Shown: piece by piece, positions 46,002-54,667 of the stretch | Layout of the letters: each line of letters starts with the position of its first letter | Numbering within the stretch: the stretch's first letter is position 1 | Assembly: GCF_024054565.1 (NCBI RefSeq) | Contig: NZ_JAMXLR010000026.1 | Coordinates: 362,681 to 426,680, forward strand | Length of the DNA stretch: 64,000 bases | Direction: 5' to 3' | DNA from: Aeoliella straminimaris | Lineage (GTDB): Bacteria > Planctomycetota > Planctomycetia > Pirellulales > Lacipirellulaceae | Notes under the pieces: generated by a model | Told to the model about the DNA's origin: nothing | The model's database searches: none | What the model saw: the letters and a program-made list of their open reading frames with translations, nothing else | Translations under genes and position numbers: made by a program

Positions 46002-48506
46002 TTGATTCTGATCGTCGCCATGTTGGCCGTCAGGGCGCTGCGTCGATCGTCTGCTGCCGTTCGGCACGCCGTGCTAACGTCGGCCTTGTTGTCGACCGTC
46101 GCCCTGCCATTGCTTTCGCAAGTGCTGCCTCGCCTCGAAGTGCCCACGCCGGTGGTCTTCTCTCAACCGAAAGTGCCCACCGAGTCACCACCGGTCCAAT
46201 TGGAGCCCGAATCTAACTACCAACCTACCGAGATTGCAAACGACGCCACGGATGACGCGGCCAACCAAACGACTTCGCCCGTAGCGGGCATTACGAGCGC
46301 TTCCCTAGAAGCACCCGTCAGCCAGGCAGCCTCCGCCCACACGATTCGCCTCGCGCATGTGGCGTCGGCCGTGTGGATGGTGGGAATGCTTTCGTTGTTG
46401 GTGGTAATCGTTGTGGGCGAAGTGGGAGCACTGCGATTAAGACGTACCAGCAACGCATTGCCCGAGGGCGAGTGGAGCCAGAGCCTCGCCGAAATCAGCG
46501 GGCAGCACCGGCCAATGCGTCGGGTCGTCTTGCTTGAGAACTCGACGATTCAAGTACCCATGACCTGCGGTACGCTGCGCCCAGCGATTCTGATCCCCGC
46601 CGGATTTCATGCCACGGCTGACGAGCGACGTCGTATCCTGCTGCACGAGATGGCGCATGTCGTACGTTTCGACGTTGCCCTGCAGACGCTTGGCCGACTG
46701 GCGTGTGCGCTGTATTGGTTCCATCCGCTGGCCTGGTGGTGCTTGAGGCAGATGCATCGCGAACGCGAACAGGCTTGCGACGATTGGGTCGTGCGGTCAG
46801 GAGAGCGGGCAACAGAGTATGCCGATCAGCTGATTGCCCTGGCAAAGCGCAACCTCACCGAGCGACCACTACCCGCGGCGGTGGGAATCGTCCGCCGTGG
46901 CAATCTCGAAAAGCGAGTCCACGCCATGCTCAACAGCGACTGCAGTCACGCAGCCATGGGGCGGGTGCGTGGTACGCTGCTGGTGGCCCTGTGTCTTTGT
47001 GTTGTAGCGTCACTGGCCGTCCTTCAGCCCCGGCCAACGATTGCTGCGGGTCCAGACGATTCTGCACCGCAAAACACTCAAGAAGAATCTGCCGATCAAG
47101 CCGACGCATCAAAGCACGACCCCACCAAGACGGATAGTTACACGTTCCCCATCCGCATGACGGGATTGGCCTTAGATGAGGCCGGCAACCCCATTGCGGG
47201 GGCGACCGTCTATGTCTCTTCACAGCGTGTGCTTTGGGCCGGCAAACGTATCGCCGAGACCACTACCGACGAAAGCGGAAGATACACGTTCGAAGAGATT
47301 GAGCTTCCGATCACACGCGCGGACACCAACCACGGCCGCGACCATGGTGGGTTTTTGGTGTTTGGTACCGCCCAGGGGTACGGCTTTGCCTGGCGACCGC
47401 TGAAATGGTTCTATCCGAGTCCCCAGCCTGGACGTTCCAGTTACGTGGATCCGGCAGGGGACGAACCCAGTCAATTCTACGTAGATGACAAGATCGAACT
47501 CGACCTGACCTTCCCTGCAGCGGCTACGATTCGCGGTACGATTGTCGATGGGAATGGCGAGCCGATTCCCAAAACAAAGCTTGCCATCTGGGACGCCGAA
47601 CGCATTCCGCTAGATGCCTATGGCTCGCGTCGGCCGGGCTCCGACCGGCAACCGTTCAGGATAATGGCCAGCGACGGATTCGAACTGCTCAACGCCGATG
47701 TGCCGCCAGAGATGTGGATAACCCACAGCGATGCAGAAGGTCGCTTCGAATTCACCGGCGCGCCCAGCGGCCGTCGATTTCGAGTTAAGGTGCAACCGCC
47801 AGGGTTTCCGTCGCGGATGGTCTGGTTCACCACGCGAGCAGGTTTGGAAGAAAGCTACGGCGACCGTCGGCTGTACGATGCCTCGCAGGACATTCGTTTG
47901 ACCTTCGAGAACTCGGTGAAAGTTCCCATCCAAGTGGTCTACGCCGATACCGGGCAGCCAGCACCGAAGGCGTTTGTCAACGCGAATAACAAGCTAGCCA
48001 GCGCGCTGGACACAACCGACGAACAAGGGCGGGTCACCTTGGGCGTGCCACCTGGCGAATACCGCCTGCACATTCTGCCGGAATATGGCACCCCGTACCT
48101 GGAGACAAACACTAACTTCACACTGGGCGACGAACCACCTGCAGCGCCCATCGTGGTCGAACTGCCTGCCGCCGCGCAGGTGGAGGTTCAGGTCGTCGAT
48201 AAAGACACCGGCCAAGGCATCGAGAACGTCGACTTCTGGAGCCGGGACTCCGACGATCAGCGAGAATTGCACTACACGACCGCCTGGGAAGTCGCCACGC
48301 GGATCGTTCACCGCGACCGCCTGCGAACCGACGACACGGGCACACTCCAAGCATTATTTGAGCCCGGAACACACCGCATCGGCGTCGCCTGGCAATCGTA
48401 TCCCGATGACTATCAGCCGGGCAGCTACCAGGGAAAAGAGATTGAATGCAAACCTGGCGAGAAGCTGAAGGTTGTCTTTGAGCTCGAGCGAAAGCGATCC
48501 AACTAG
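46002..48506 (+). CDS. BlaR1-like M56 peptidase with carboxypeptidase-regulatory repeats (5' end interrupted)
   Basis: 834 residues in the open frame. Membrane helices and a zinc-peptidase site HEMAH (H215, E216, H219) followed by HREREQACDDW belong to peptidase family M56. The rest (about 380-834) is three or more carboxypeptidase-regulatory-like beta domains (GLALDEAGNPIAGATVYVSS; GTIVDGNGEPIPKTKL). In the same frame, ATG 45921 with a strong GAGGGG ribosome site encodes MPSL and then TAA at 45933, after which the frame reopens. It encodes residues that fit the missing first helix (LDDSFLNLLFDLTVKATL). The listed start is TTG 46002; the true gene is probably interrupted. Confidence 0.8.
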   Translation: MILIVAMLAVRALRRSSAAVRHAVLTSALLSTVALPLLSQVLPRLEVPTPVVFSQPKVPTESPPVQLEPESNYQPTEIANDATDDAANQTTSPVAGITSASLEAPVSQAASAHTIRLAHVASAVWMVGMLSLLVVIVVGEVGALRLRRTSNALPEGEWSQSLAEISGQHRPMRRVVLLENSTIQVPMTCGTLRPAILIPAGFHATADERRRILLHEMAHVVRFDVALQTLGRLACALYWFHPLAWWCLRQMHREREQACDDWVVRSGERATEYADQLIALAKRNLTERPLPAAVGIVRRGNLEKRVHAMLNSDCSHAAMGRVRGTLLVALCLCVVASLAVLQPRPTIAAGPDDSAPQNTQEESADQADASKHDPTKTDSYTFPIRMTGLALDEAGNPIAGATVYVSSQRVLWAGKRIAETTTDESGRYTFEEIELPITRADTNHGRDHGGFLVFGTAQGYGFAWRPLKWFYPSPQPGRSSYVDPAGDEPSQFYVDDKIELDLTFPAAATIRGTIVDGNGEPIPKTKLAIWDAERIPLDAYGSRRPGSDRQPFRIMASDGFELLNADVPPEMWITHSDAEGRFEFTGAPSGRRFRVKVQPPGFPSRMVWFTTRAGLEESYGDRRLYDASQDIRLTFENSVKVPIQVVYADTGQPAPKAFVNANNKLASALDTTDEQGRVTLGVPPGEYRLHILPEYGTPYLETNTNFTLGDEPPAAPIVVELPAAAQVEVQVVDKDTGQGIENVDFWSRDSDDQRELHYTTAWEVATRIVHRDRLRTDDTGTLQALFEPGTHRIGVAWQSYPDDYQPGSYQGKEIECKPGEKLKVVFELERKRSN

Positions 48507-48869
48507 GGCACCCCGGGCATGCGATTGGTGCGACGCTGCTGCGTATCGGTCCGAATAGGATCGAAATCGACCGCTGCCATTCACGAAGGCTCCGGCAAAA
48601 CTAGAGTGCCGCGAGGCGATAGCATGCACCTCTGGTGTGCGCTCGTGCTAATTTTCTAGGCATCGCACACGGTGATCCGAAGGCTATCGGCTGCCTTTTT
48701 CTCCTCAACCCGTTCCGATGAGCGAAGTTCGGGATGCGGGCGACTAGTGGCGCATGCTTTGCAACGGTGTGGAGTGTGATGCGACTTTACCATGGTCGTT
48801 GTGCTGCCACACTACGTGATGGCTGGGTCTGCAGGCGAGATTCTATGCGATTAGGAACCTTTGGAGAAT
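48507..48869. other. Intergenic region before transporter fusion
   Basis: 363 bp. No trusted coding frame, terminator or clear promoter. Confidence 0.45.
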
Positions 48870-51092
48870 ATGCGGAAGCTAAGTCTAACCACCTTTATCT
48901 TGATCGGCTTGGTACTGGGAGTGTTGACCGGCGTGTTCGTTGGCGAGCGGGCTGAGATTCTCGACCCCATTGGCAACGGCTTCATTCGCCTGCTACAGAT
49001 GGCCGTGCTGCCGTACTTCATCGTGGCGTTGCCGCTCGGGTTTGGACGCCTGAGCTATGAGGAGGCCAAGCTGACCGGTGCCCGCCTTGCCCTGTTTTCG
49101 GTAGTGCTGTGGGCGCTGGCGATAGGCTTAGTGGTGCTGCTGCCGCTGATGTTTCCGCAGCTCCAGTCGGCCAGTTTTTTCAGCCACTCGATGGTCGAGC
49201 CGGCCGAGGAAGTGGACTTCGTCGAGTTGTACATCCCAGCCAACCCTTTTAGCAGCTTAAGCCAGGCCGTGATTCCCGGCGTGGTGGTGTTTGGCGTCGC
49301 GCTAGGCATTGCCTTGATCGGTGTGCCGAACAAGCAGCAACTGCTCACCGTGCTCGATAGCCTGGCCAACGCGTTGGGCAGGATCACCGGCTTCGTGGTC
49401 AAGTTGACACCGATCGGCGTATTCGCCCTGGCCGCCAGCGCGGCGGGCACGATGACGCTGGAGGACCTGAGTCGACTGCAGGTCTATCTGGTCGCGTACA
49501 CGATCGGCGCGATGCTACTCGCCTTCTGGCTGGTGCCGATGCTCGTGGCGTCGCTCACTCCGTTTAGCTACGGCGACGTGCTCCGCGCTACGCGCGATCC
49601 GTTGGTCACCGGATTTACGACCGGCAACCTACTGGTGGTGCTTGCCATGTTGGCCGACAACTGCAAACAACTGTTCAAGGACCAAGAAGAGCGGAGTCGC
49701 CGCCACGCCGAATCGGTGGTCGACGTGGCCCTGCCCATCGCCTTTACGTTTCCCAACCTGGGGGTCGTACTGCTGCTGTTGTTCATCCCGTTCGCGGGTT
49801 GGTTCACCGGTTCGCCAGTGGCCCTGAGCGACTACCCGAAGCTCAGTGTGCTGGGGTTTTTCAGTTTCTTTGGCAGCGTCGAAATCGGCCTGCCCTTCGT
49901 GCTGCAACAGCTACGCATCCCCACCGACATGTTCCGCCTGCATGTGGTTACGCTGGTTTATATTGGCCGGTTGGCAACGCTGCTGGCCGTGATGCACCTG
50001 GCGGGGCTGGCCATCTTGAGCGCCGCGGGCAATGCCGGCTGGCTCCGCTTTCGCCCCAAGGGGCTGGCCACGTTTGCGGTTGCCTCGACACTGCTACTGG
50101 CCGTGAGCATCGGCGGCGGTCGGTGGATGCTGCGATCGACCGTCGATCAAGTTTACTCCAAAGACCGCGTGCTCACCGGCATGAGGACGGCCAAATACAC
50201 ACCCAACGGCGGCGTTCATCGCGAACCACCCGAGCCTATCGAAGGCACCGACCAGGCGAGCCCGCTCGACCTGGTGCGGCAACGGGGCGAGCTTCGCGTC
50301 GGCTACGATCCTGAAGGGTTGCCCTTCAGCTTCTTTAACGACCGCGGCGAGCTGGTAGGCCTCGACATCGAGATGACTCAAGCCCTGGCCGAGGAACTGG
50401 GAGTCAAGGCCGTTTACTACCCCTACGACAAACAAGCCATGGCCGAAAGCCTGAATGGCCATCGTCAATACGACCTGCTGGTGGGAGGTCTGTTCGCCAC
50501 GACGCGACGCGTCGAAAAGATGCGTTTCAGCGATCCGTATCTCGATCTGCACCTCTCGCTGCTCGTGCCCGACCACCGCAAGGAGGAGTTCTCAAGCCTG
50601 AAAAACCTGCGCCGCAAAGGACCGCTTCGCATCGGGGTGCTCGAGCGGCCCTATTTCGGTGCACGCATTCAGCAATCGGCCCCCAACGCCGAAATAGTAC
50701 TGCTCAACTCGCCGCGCCCGTTCTTTGAAGGCGAGTCCGACCTCGACGCCCTGGTGATGAGCGCCGAAGCGGGCAGTGCCTGGACCCTGCTGTACCCCAA
50801 CTACACCGTGGTGATGCCGAGCGACGCGCAACTTACCGTGAGCGTTGGCTATCCGATGCCACTGGATGGAAGTCGGCTGGAAAACGTGGTGAGTCGCTGG
50901 ATTGATCTGAAACGAAAAGACGGCACCATCACCGCACTGTACGACCACTGGATCGAAGGCAAATCCGCTCAGGACAATGGTCCCCGGTGGAACGTGCTGA
51001 CCGATGTCCTGGGATGGGGCCAGGTTACTCCGGCCGACGAAGCCATTCAGACCAGTCAGGCGGCCGGATCTTCGTATCCGGCAACCAGGTGA
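48870..51092 (+). CDS. Dicarboxylate:cation symporter fused to an extracellular solute-binding protein
   Basis: 740 residues. Residues 1-400 are a multi-pass transporter resembling the dicarboxylate/amino-acid:cation symporter (DAACS) family (LQMAVLPYFIVALPLGFGRL; RITGFVVKLTPIGVFALAASA). A further hydrophobic helix (LATFAVASTLLLAVSIGGG) leads to a soluble domain about 470-735 of the family 3 solute-binding type (GELRVGYDPEGLPFSFFNDR; LVGLDIEMTQALAEELG; RMRFSDPYLDL-like segment). The serine-rich and NMDGT signatures of glutamate transporters are not obvious here. A symporter with its own tethered binding protein is unusual. TTG 48861 is an alternative start. Confidence 0.82.
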   Translation: MRKLSLTTFILIGLVLGVLTGVFVGERAEILDPIGNGFIRLLQMAVLPYFIVALPLGFGRLSYEEAKLTGARLALFSVVLWALAIGLVVLLPLMFPQLQSASFFSHSMVEPAEEVDFVELYIPANPFSSLSQAVIPGVVVFGVALGIALIGVPNKQQLLTVLDSLANALGRITGFVVKLTPIGVFALAASAAGTMTLEDLSRLQVYLVAYTIGAMLLAFWLVPMLVASLTPFSYGDVLRATRDPLVTGFTTGNLLVVLAMLADNCKQLFKDQEERSRRHAESVVDVALPIAFTFPNLGVVLLLLFIPFAGWFTGSPVALSDYPKLSVLGFFSFFGSVEIGLPFVLQQLRIPTDMFRLHVVTLVYIGRLATLLAVMHLAGLAILSAAGNAGWLRFRPKGLATFAVASTLLLAVSIGGGRWMLRSTVDQVYSKDRVLTGMRTAKYTPNGGVHREPPEPIEGTDQASPLDLVRQRGELRVGYDPEGLPFSFFNDRGELVGLDIEMTQALAEELGVKAVYYPYDKQAMAESLNGHRQYDLLVGGLFATTRRVEKMRFSDPYLDLHLSLLVPDHRKEEFSSLKNLRRKGPLRIGVLERPYFGARIQQSAPNAEIVLLNSPRPFFEGESDLDALVMSAEAGSAWTLLYPNYTVVMPSDAQLTVSVGYPMPLDGSRLENVVSRWIDLKRKDGTITALYDHWIEGKSAQDNGPRWNVLTDVLGWGQVTPADEAIQTSQAAGSSYPATR

Positions 51093-51205
51093 AGTTGCCG
51101 GCCGGAGTTACTGCGATCCTGTCGCAACTTCTAGCTGTGGTGCTCCTCCGGTAAACCTACGCGTTGTGTTCGATACATTCGCTTGGTGTCCACAATCGCC
51201 GAGCC

Positions 51206-51233
51206 TTGACGCAGGTTTAGCATAGGCTAAAAT
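51206..51233 (+). promoter_or_regulatory. Promoter of the feo locus
   Basis: TTGACG (51206-51211), a 16-bp spacer and TAAAAT (51228-51233). It contains the DtxR-like operator between and overlapping the -10 element. It lies 80 bp before the regulator start. Confidence 0.65.
51216..51231. promoter_or_regulatory. DtxR-type operator in the feo promoter
   Basis: TTTAGC-ATAG-GCTAAA, a 6-bp inverted repeat with 4-bp spacer. The core TTAG-N6-CTAA equals the half-sites of the DtxR/IdeR consensus (TTAGGTTAGCCTAA). It overlaps the promoter, so binding should repress it. Confidence 0.65.
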
Positions 51234-51313
51234 TCAAACTAGATGGGAGAATAGAAATTCTCCGGCACAGCGGTGAACCATACCGCAGTCTGGCCAATGT
51301 AGAACGAACGACC

Positions 51314-52336
51314 ATGAACCATGCACTGCCAGTCGTTGCTAGTTTGATAGCGATGGCCGTGGTGTTCTGGCCGCGATACGGTCTGTGGGCGCGGTGGCAG
51401 CTCGCTCAAGAACTGGCCCGCCGCATTCGCCGTGAAGATGCCTTGAAGCACTTGATTAAGAGCGAGGCCAACGGTCGCGTGGCGACGCTGAATAGTCTGG
51501 CTGGCGCGCTGCAAATATCGGCCGCGAACGCCGCCAGCCTGTTGGAAGAGTTGGAAGAGCGCGAACTGGTGACTTTCGAAGATGGCCGCCCACTTCTGCG
51601 GCCGGCGGGACGCGCAATGGCTTTGCACGTGGTCCGCGCCCACCGACTGTGGGAAAGTTACCTTGCCGAGCAAACCGGCGTGCCCGAGTTGGAATGGCAC
51701 CCGCGTGCCGAGGAGCGAGAGCATTTACTCACCCCCGAAGAGGCCGACGCGCTCGCGGCCAGGCTGGGACATCCCACGCGCGATCCGCACGGCGACGTGA
51801 TTCCGCCGCCCCACGGTGACCTGGAAGGCGATCCGGGCCAGTCGCTCAACACCGCCGCACCGCAGACGCCCGTACTGATCACGCATATCGAGGACGAGCC
51901 CGATACCGTTTACCGCCAGTTGGTCGCCTTGGGATTGCGGCCCGGGATGCGGGCGTTTGTGATTGAGAAGACCCCTTCGCGGGTTCGTTTCTGGGTGGAT
52001 GGCAACGAACAGATCCTGGCACCCATCCTCGCGCAGAATGTGTTTGTGCGACCGCTGCCGGAGTTCCGCACCGAAGACCTGGTGGAGGAGGAATTTCTGT
52101 CCGGCCTGAAGCCTCAAGCAAGGACGCGAGTGATCGGCCTGTCGCCTGCCTGTCGCGGGCAGGAGCGCCGCCGATTGTTGGACCTGGGATTTGTGCCGGG
52201 CACCGTGGTTGAAGTGGAGATGATCAGCCCCGCCGGCGACCCCACGGCCTATCGCGTACGAGGCACCATCGTGGCGCTGCGTCGCGAACAGGCGAATCTC
52301 ATCCGCGTGAGCTCCAAAGAGGCGAGCGACCGATGA
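51314..52336 (+). CDS. Membrane-anchored DtxR-like regulator with FeoA domains
   Basis: 340 residues. An N-terminal hydrophobic segment (LPVVASLIAMAVVFW) is followed by a DtxR-like winged helix (about 35-100; RVATLNSLAGALQISAANAASLL) and dimerisation/metal region (VVRAHRLWESYLAEQTGV; EWHPRAEEREHLLTPEEADAL). The C-terminal half carries one or two FeoA-like SH3 domains (VYRQLVALGLRPGMRAFV; RRRLLDLGFVPGTVVEVE). It overlaps the FeoB G-protein gene by ATGA. It probably senses Fe(II) or Mn(II) and controls the locus. The membrane segment is unusual for a DNA-binding regulator and could reflect membrane localisation. Confidence 0.82.
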   Translation: MNHALPVVASLIAMAVVFWPRYGLWARWQLAQELARRIRREDALKHLIKSEANGRVATLNSLAGALQISAANAASLLEELEERELVTFEDGRPLLRPAGRAMALHVVRAHRLWESYLAEQTGVPELEWHPRAEEREHLLTPEEADALAARLGHPTRDPHGDVIPPPHGDLEGDPGQSLNTAAPQTPVLITHIEDEPDTVYRQLVALGLRPGMRAFVIEKTPSRVRFWVDGNEQILAPILAQNVFVRPLPEFRTEDLVEEEFLSGLKPQARTRVIGLSPACRGQERRRLLDLGFVPGTVVEVEMISPAGDPTAYRVRGTIVALRREQANLIRVSSKEASDR

Positions 52337-53175
52337 GTTCCGCCCATCCACCATCGCCCACCGAAAACGTTGCCACTGCACCTGTAGTGGATGCCTGCGC
52401 GTCGTGCAGCGTGTATCGTGCCGCCAACCTGAAGAAGTTGGGCGTGGCGATGGAGGACTGGGACTTCGTGGTCGCCCTGGCCGGCAATCCCAACACCGGC
52501 AAGAGCACCGTGTTCAACGCACTGACGGGCCTGCGCCAGCACACCGGCAATTGGCCGGGCAAGACCGTGGCCCGCGCCGAAGGCGGTTATGCCTACGGTG
52601 ACCATCGCTTCAAGCTAGTCGATCTGCCAGGCACCTACTCGCTGCTGTCGACCAGTCTCGATGAACAGATCGCCCGCGACTTTATCCTATTCGGCCAACC
52701 GGACGTAACGGTGATCGTAGCCGACGCTACGCGGCTGGAGCGCAACCTGAATCTCGTGCTGCAGATACTCGAGATTACCGATCGCGCGGTCGTGTGTCTT
52801 AACCTGATGGACGAGGCCCGTCGGCATGGCATCACCGTGGACGATCGCCAACTCGCCCGCGACCTGGGGGTACCGGTCGTCCCGGCATCGGCCCGCTTCG
52901 GACGAGGGCTGCCGGAGTTGCTGCAAGCCATTAACGAAGTGGCCACCGGCCAGGTAGTCTGCCGCCCGCAGCGACTGGAAACCGTGCCGGCTGCTATTCG
53001 ACCCGCATTAACGGCGGTGGTTGGCGAACTCGAGGCAGCCTACCCCAACCTGCCCAATCCGCGGTGGGTCGCGCTGCGACTTCTGAGCGGCGACGAATCG
53101 ATGGTCGACGCACTCCGTGGCGGGCAACTCGGTACGCTGCATTCCCTGGCCACCACCGAATCGAACAAGGAATAG
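52333..53175 (+). CDS. FeoB-type GTPase domain as a separate protein
   Basis: 280 residues. G-protein motifs: G1 GNPNTGKST (51-59), G2 region HTGNWPGKTV, G3 DLPGTYS, G4 NLMDEA. They are the FeoB signature (NWPGKTV is typical). An N-terminal CASC motif precedes the domain. It ends after a helical part (ATGQVVCRPQRLETVPAA) without membrane segments. The membrane half is encoded by the next gene, 15 bp downstream. Together they should form the Fe(II) transporter. Confidence 0.9.
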   Translation: MSSAHPPSPTENVATAPVVDACASCSVYRAANLKKLGVAMEDWDFVVALAGNPNTGKSTVFNALTGLRQHTGNWPGKTVARAEGGYAYGDHRFKLVDLPGTYSLLSTSLDEQIARDFILFGQPDVTVIVADATRLERNLNLVLQILEITDRAVVCLNLMDEARRHGITVDDRQLARDLGVPVVPASARFGRGLPELLQAINEVATGQVVCRPQRLETVPAAIRPALTAVVGELEAAYPNLPNPRWVALRLLSGDESMVDALRGGQLGTLHSLATTESNKE

Positions 53176-53190
53176 CACCCGACGCCCGCC

Positions 53191-54642
53191 ATGCCCCCCT
53201 CCCCTTCCCAGCCCGCATCGCAATCCGACCAGATCCTGGCAGCCGCCAAGCAGTGGCGACAGCAGATTCCGGGCGATTTGCACGAGCACGTCGTCGAGGC
53301 CATCTACGGCCAGGCGGCGCGGATTGCGGAGCGTTCGGTATCGAGCCCCAGCCAGGCGGCGCGGCCCACGTTCGATCGCTCGCTCGATCACATTCTGACG
53401 AGCAAGCTATGGGGCTTCCCGATCATGATCCTGCTATTTGCGGTGATGTTCTGGATCACCATCACGGGGGCGAACATCCCGTCAGCATGGCTCTCGTGGC
53501 TGCTGATCGATCAGGGTCACTCGTGGCTCAGGGGCATCTTCCAAAGCGTTGGTTCGCCGGAGTGGCTAACCGGGTTTGTCGTCGACGGTATGTACCTCGC
53601 CACGGCGTGGGTGGTGAGCGTGATGCTGCCGCCGATGGCCATCTTCTTCCCGCTATTTACGCTGCTGGAAGACTTCGGCTACCTGCCGCGAGTGGCGTTC
53701 AACCTCGACCGGCTGTTCAAGGTCTCCGGCGGGCATGGCAAGCAGGCGATGACCACCATGATGGGCTTTGGCTGCAATGCTGCCGGAGTGGTGGCCACGC
53801 GGATTATCGACAGCCCCCGCGAACGACTGCTGGCGATCATCACTAACAACTTTGCGCTGTGTAATGGCCGGTGGCCAACACAGTTTCTGATCGCCACGGT
53901 GTTCCTCGGTTCGCTGGTCCCGGCAGTGCTGGCCGGCCTGGTGGCGGCCGCCGCGGTGACCAGCGTGGCGATGCTGGGCGTACTGCTGACATTCCTGGTG
54001 AGCTGGGGACTATCTCGCACCCTGCTGAAGGGCGAGGTCAGCACGTTCAGCCTCGAGTTGCCACCGTACCGGCCACCTCGATTCTGGCAAACGCTCTACA
54101 CGTCGCTTATCGATCGTACGCTCTTTGTGCTGTGGCGGGCCGTCGTGTTTGCCCTGCCGGCGGGTGCGGTGATCTGGCTGGTCGCCAACGTCTACGTTGG
54201 CGGAGAGAGCCTGGCCGAGCATTTCATCCGCGTTGCCGACCCGTTGGGACTGTTCATTGGGCTCAACGGGGTGATTTTGCTGGCCTACGTGATTGCCATT
54301 CCAGCCAACGAGATCGTCATCCCCACGGTGCTGATGCTCACGGTGATGACCACCGGCCTGCAGGACGTGGGGGCCGGCACGGGCGTGATGTTCGAACTGC
54401 AGTCGGGCGACGCCGTGGGGCAACTATTAACCGCTGGCGGCTGGACCACGCTGACGGCCGTCAATCTGATGCTCTTCAGCCTGCTGCACAACCCCTGTAG
54501 CACCACCATCTATACCATCTATCGAGAAACCGGCAGCGCAAAGTGGACGATGGTTTCCACGCTGTTGCCACTGGCATTGGGCTTTGTGGTGTGTGCGCTC
54601 ACCGCCTGGGGATGGCGGCTCCTGAGTGTTGCCCCGGGCTGA
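53191..54642 (+). CDS. FeoB-type membrane domain as a separate protein
   Basis: 483 residues with about eight membrane helices. It contains the Gate/nucleoside-recognition helices (GYLPRVAFNLDRLFKVSGGHGKQ; MMGFGCNAAGVVATRIIDSPRERL). FeoB usually has a downstream SCxARLP-like motif; here the equivalent reads NNFALCNGRWPT. The first Cys in GFGCN is kept. The start ATG 53191 follows the G-protein stop by 15 bp. The family is secure but metal specificity could differ from classic Fe(II). Confidence 0.88.
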   Translation: MPPSPSQPASQSDQILAAAKQWRQQIPGDLHEHVVEAIYGQAARIAERSVSSPSQAARPTFDRSLDHILTSKLWGFPIMILLFAVMFWITITGANIPSAWLSWLLIDQGHSWLRGIFQSVGSPEWLTGFVVDGMYLATAWVVSVMLPPMAIFFPLFTLLEDFGYLPRVAFNLDRLFKVSGGHGKQAMTTMMGFGCNAAGVVATRIIDSPRERLLAIITNNFALCNGRWPTQFLIATVFLGSLVPAVLAGLVAAAAVTSVAMLGVLLTFLVSWGLSRTLLKGEVSTFSLELPPYRPPRFWQTLYTSLIDRTLFVLWRAVVFALPAGAVIWLVANVYVGGESLAEHFIRVADPLGLFIGLNGVILLAYVIAIPANEIVIPTVLMLTVMTTGLQDVGAGTGVMFELQSGDAVGQLLTAGGWTTLTAVNLMLFSLLHNPCSTTIYTIYRETGSAKWTMVSTLLPLALGFVVCALTAWGWRLLSVAPG

Positions 54643-54667
54643 TCTGCCCATCCCCGAGTTTGGCTCG

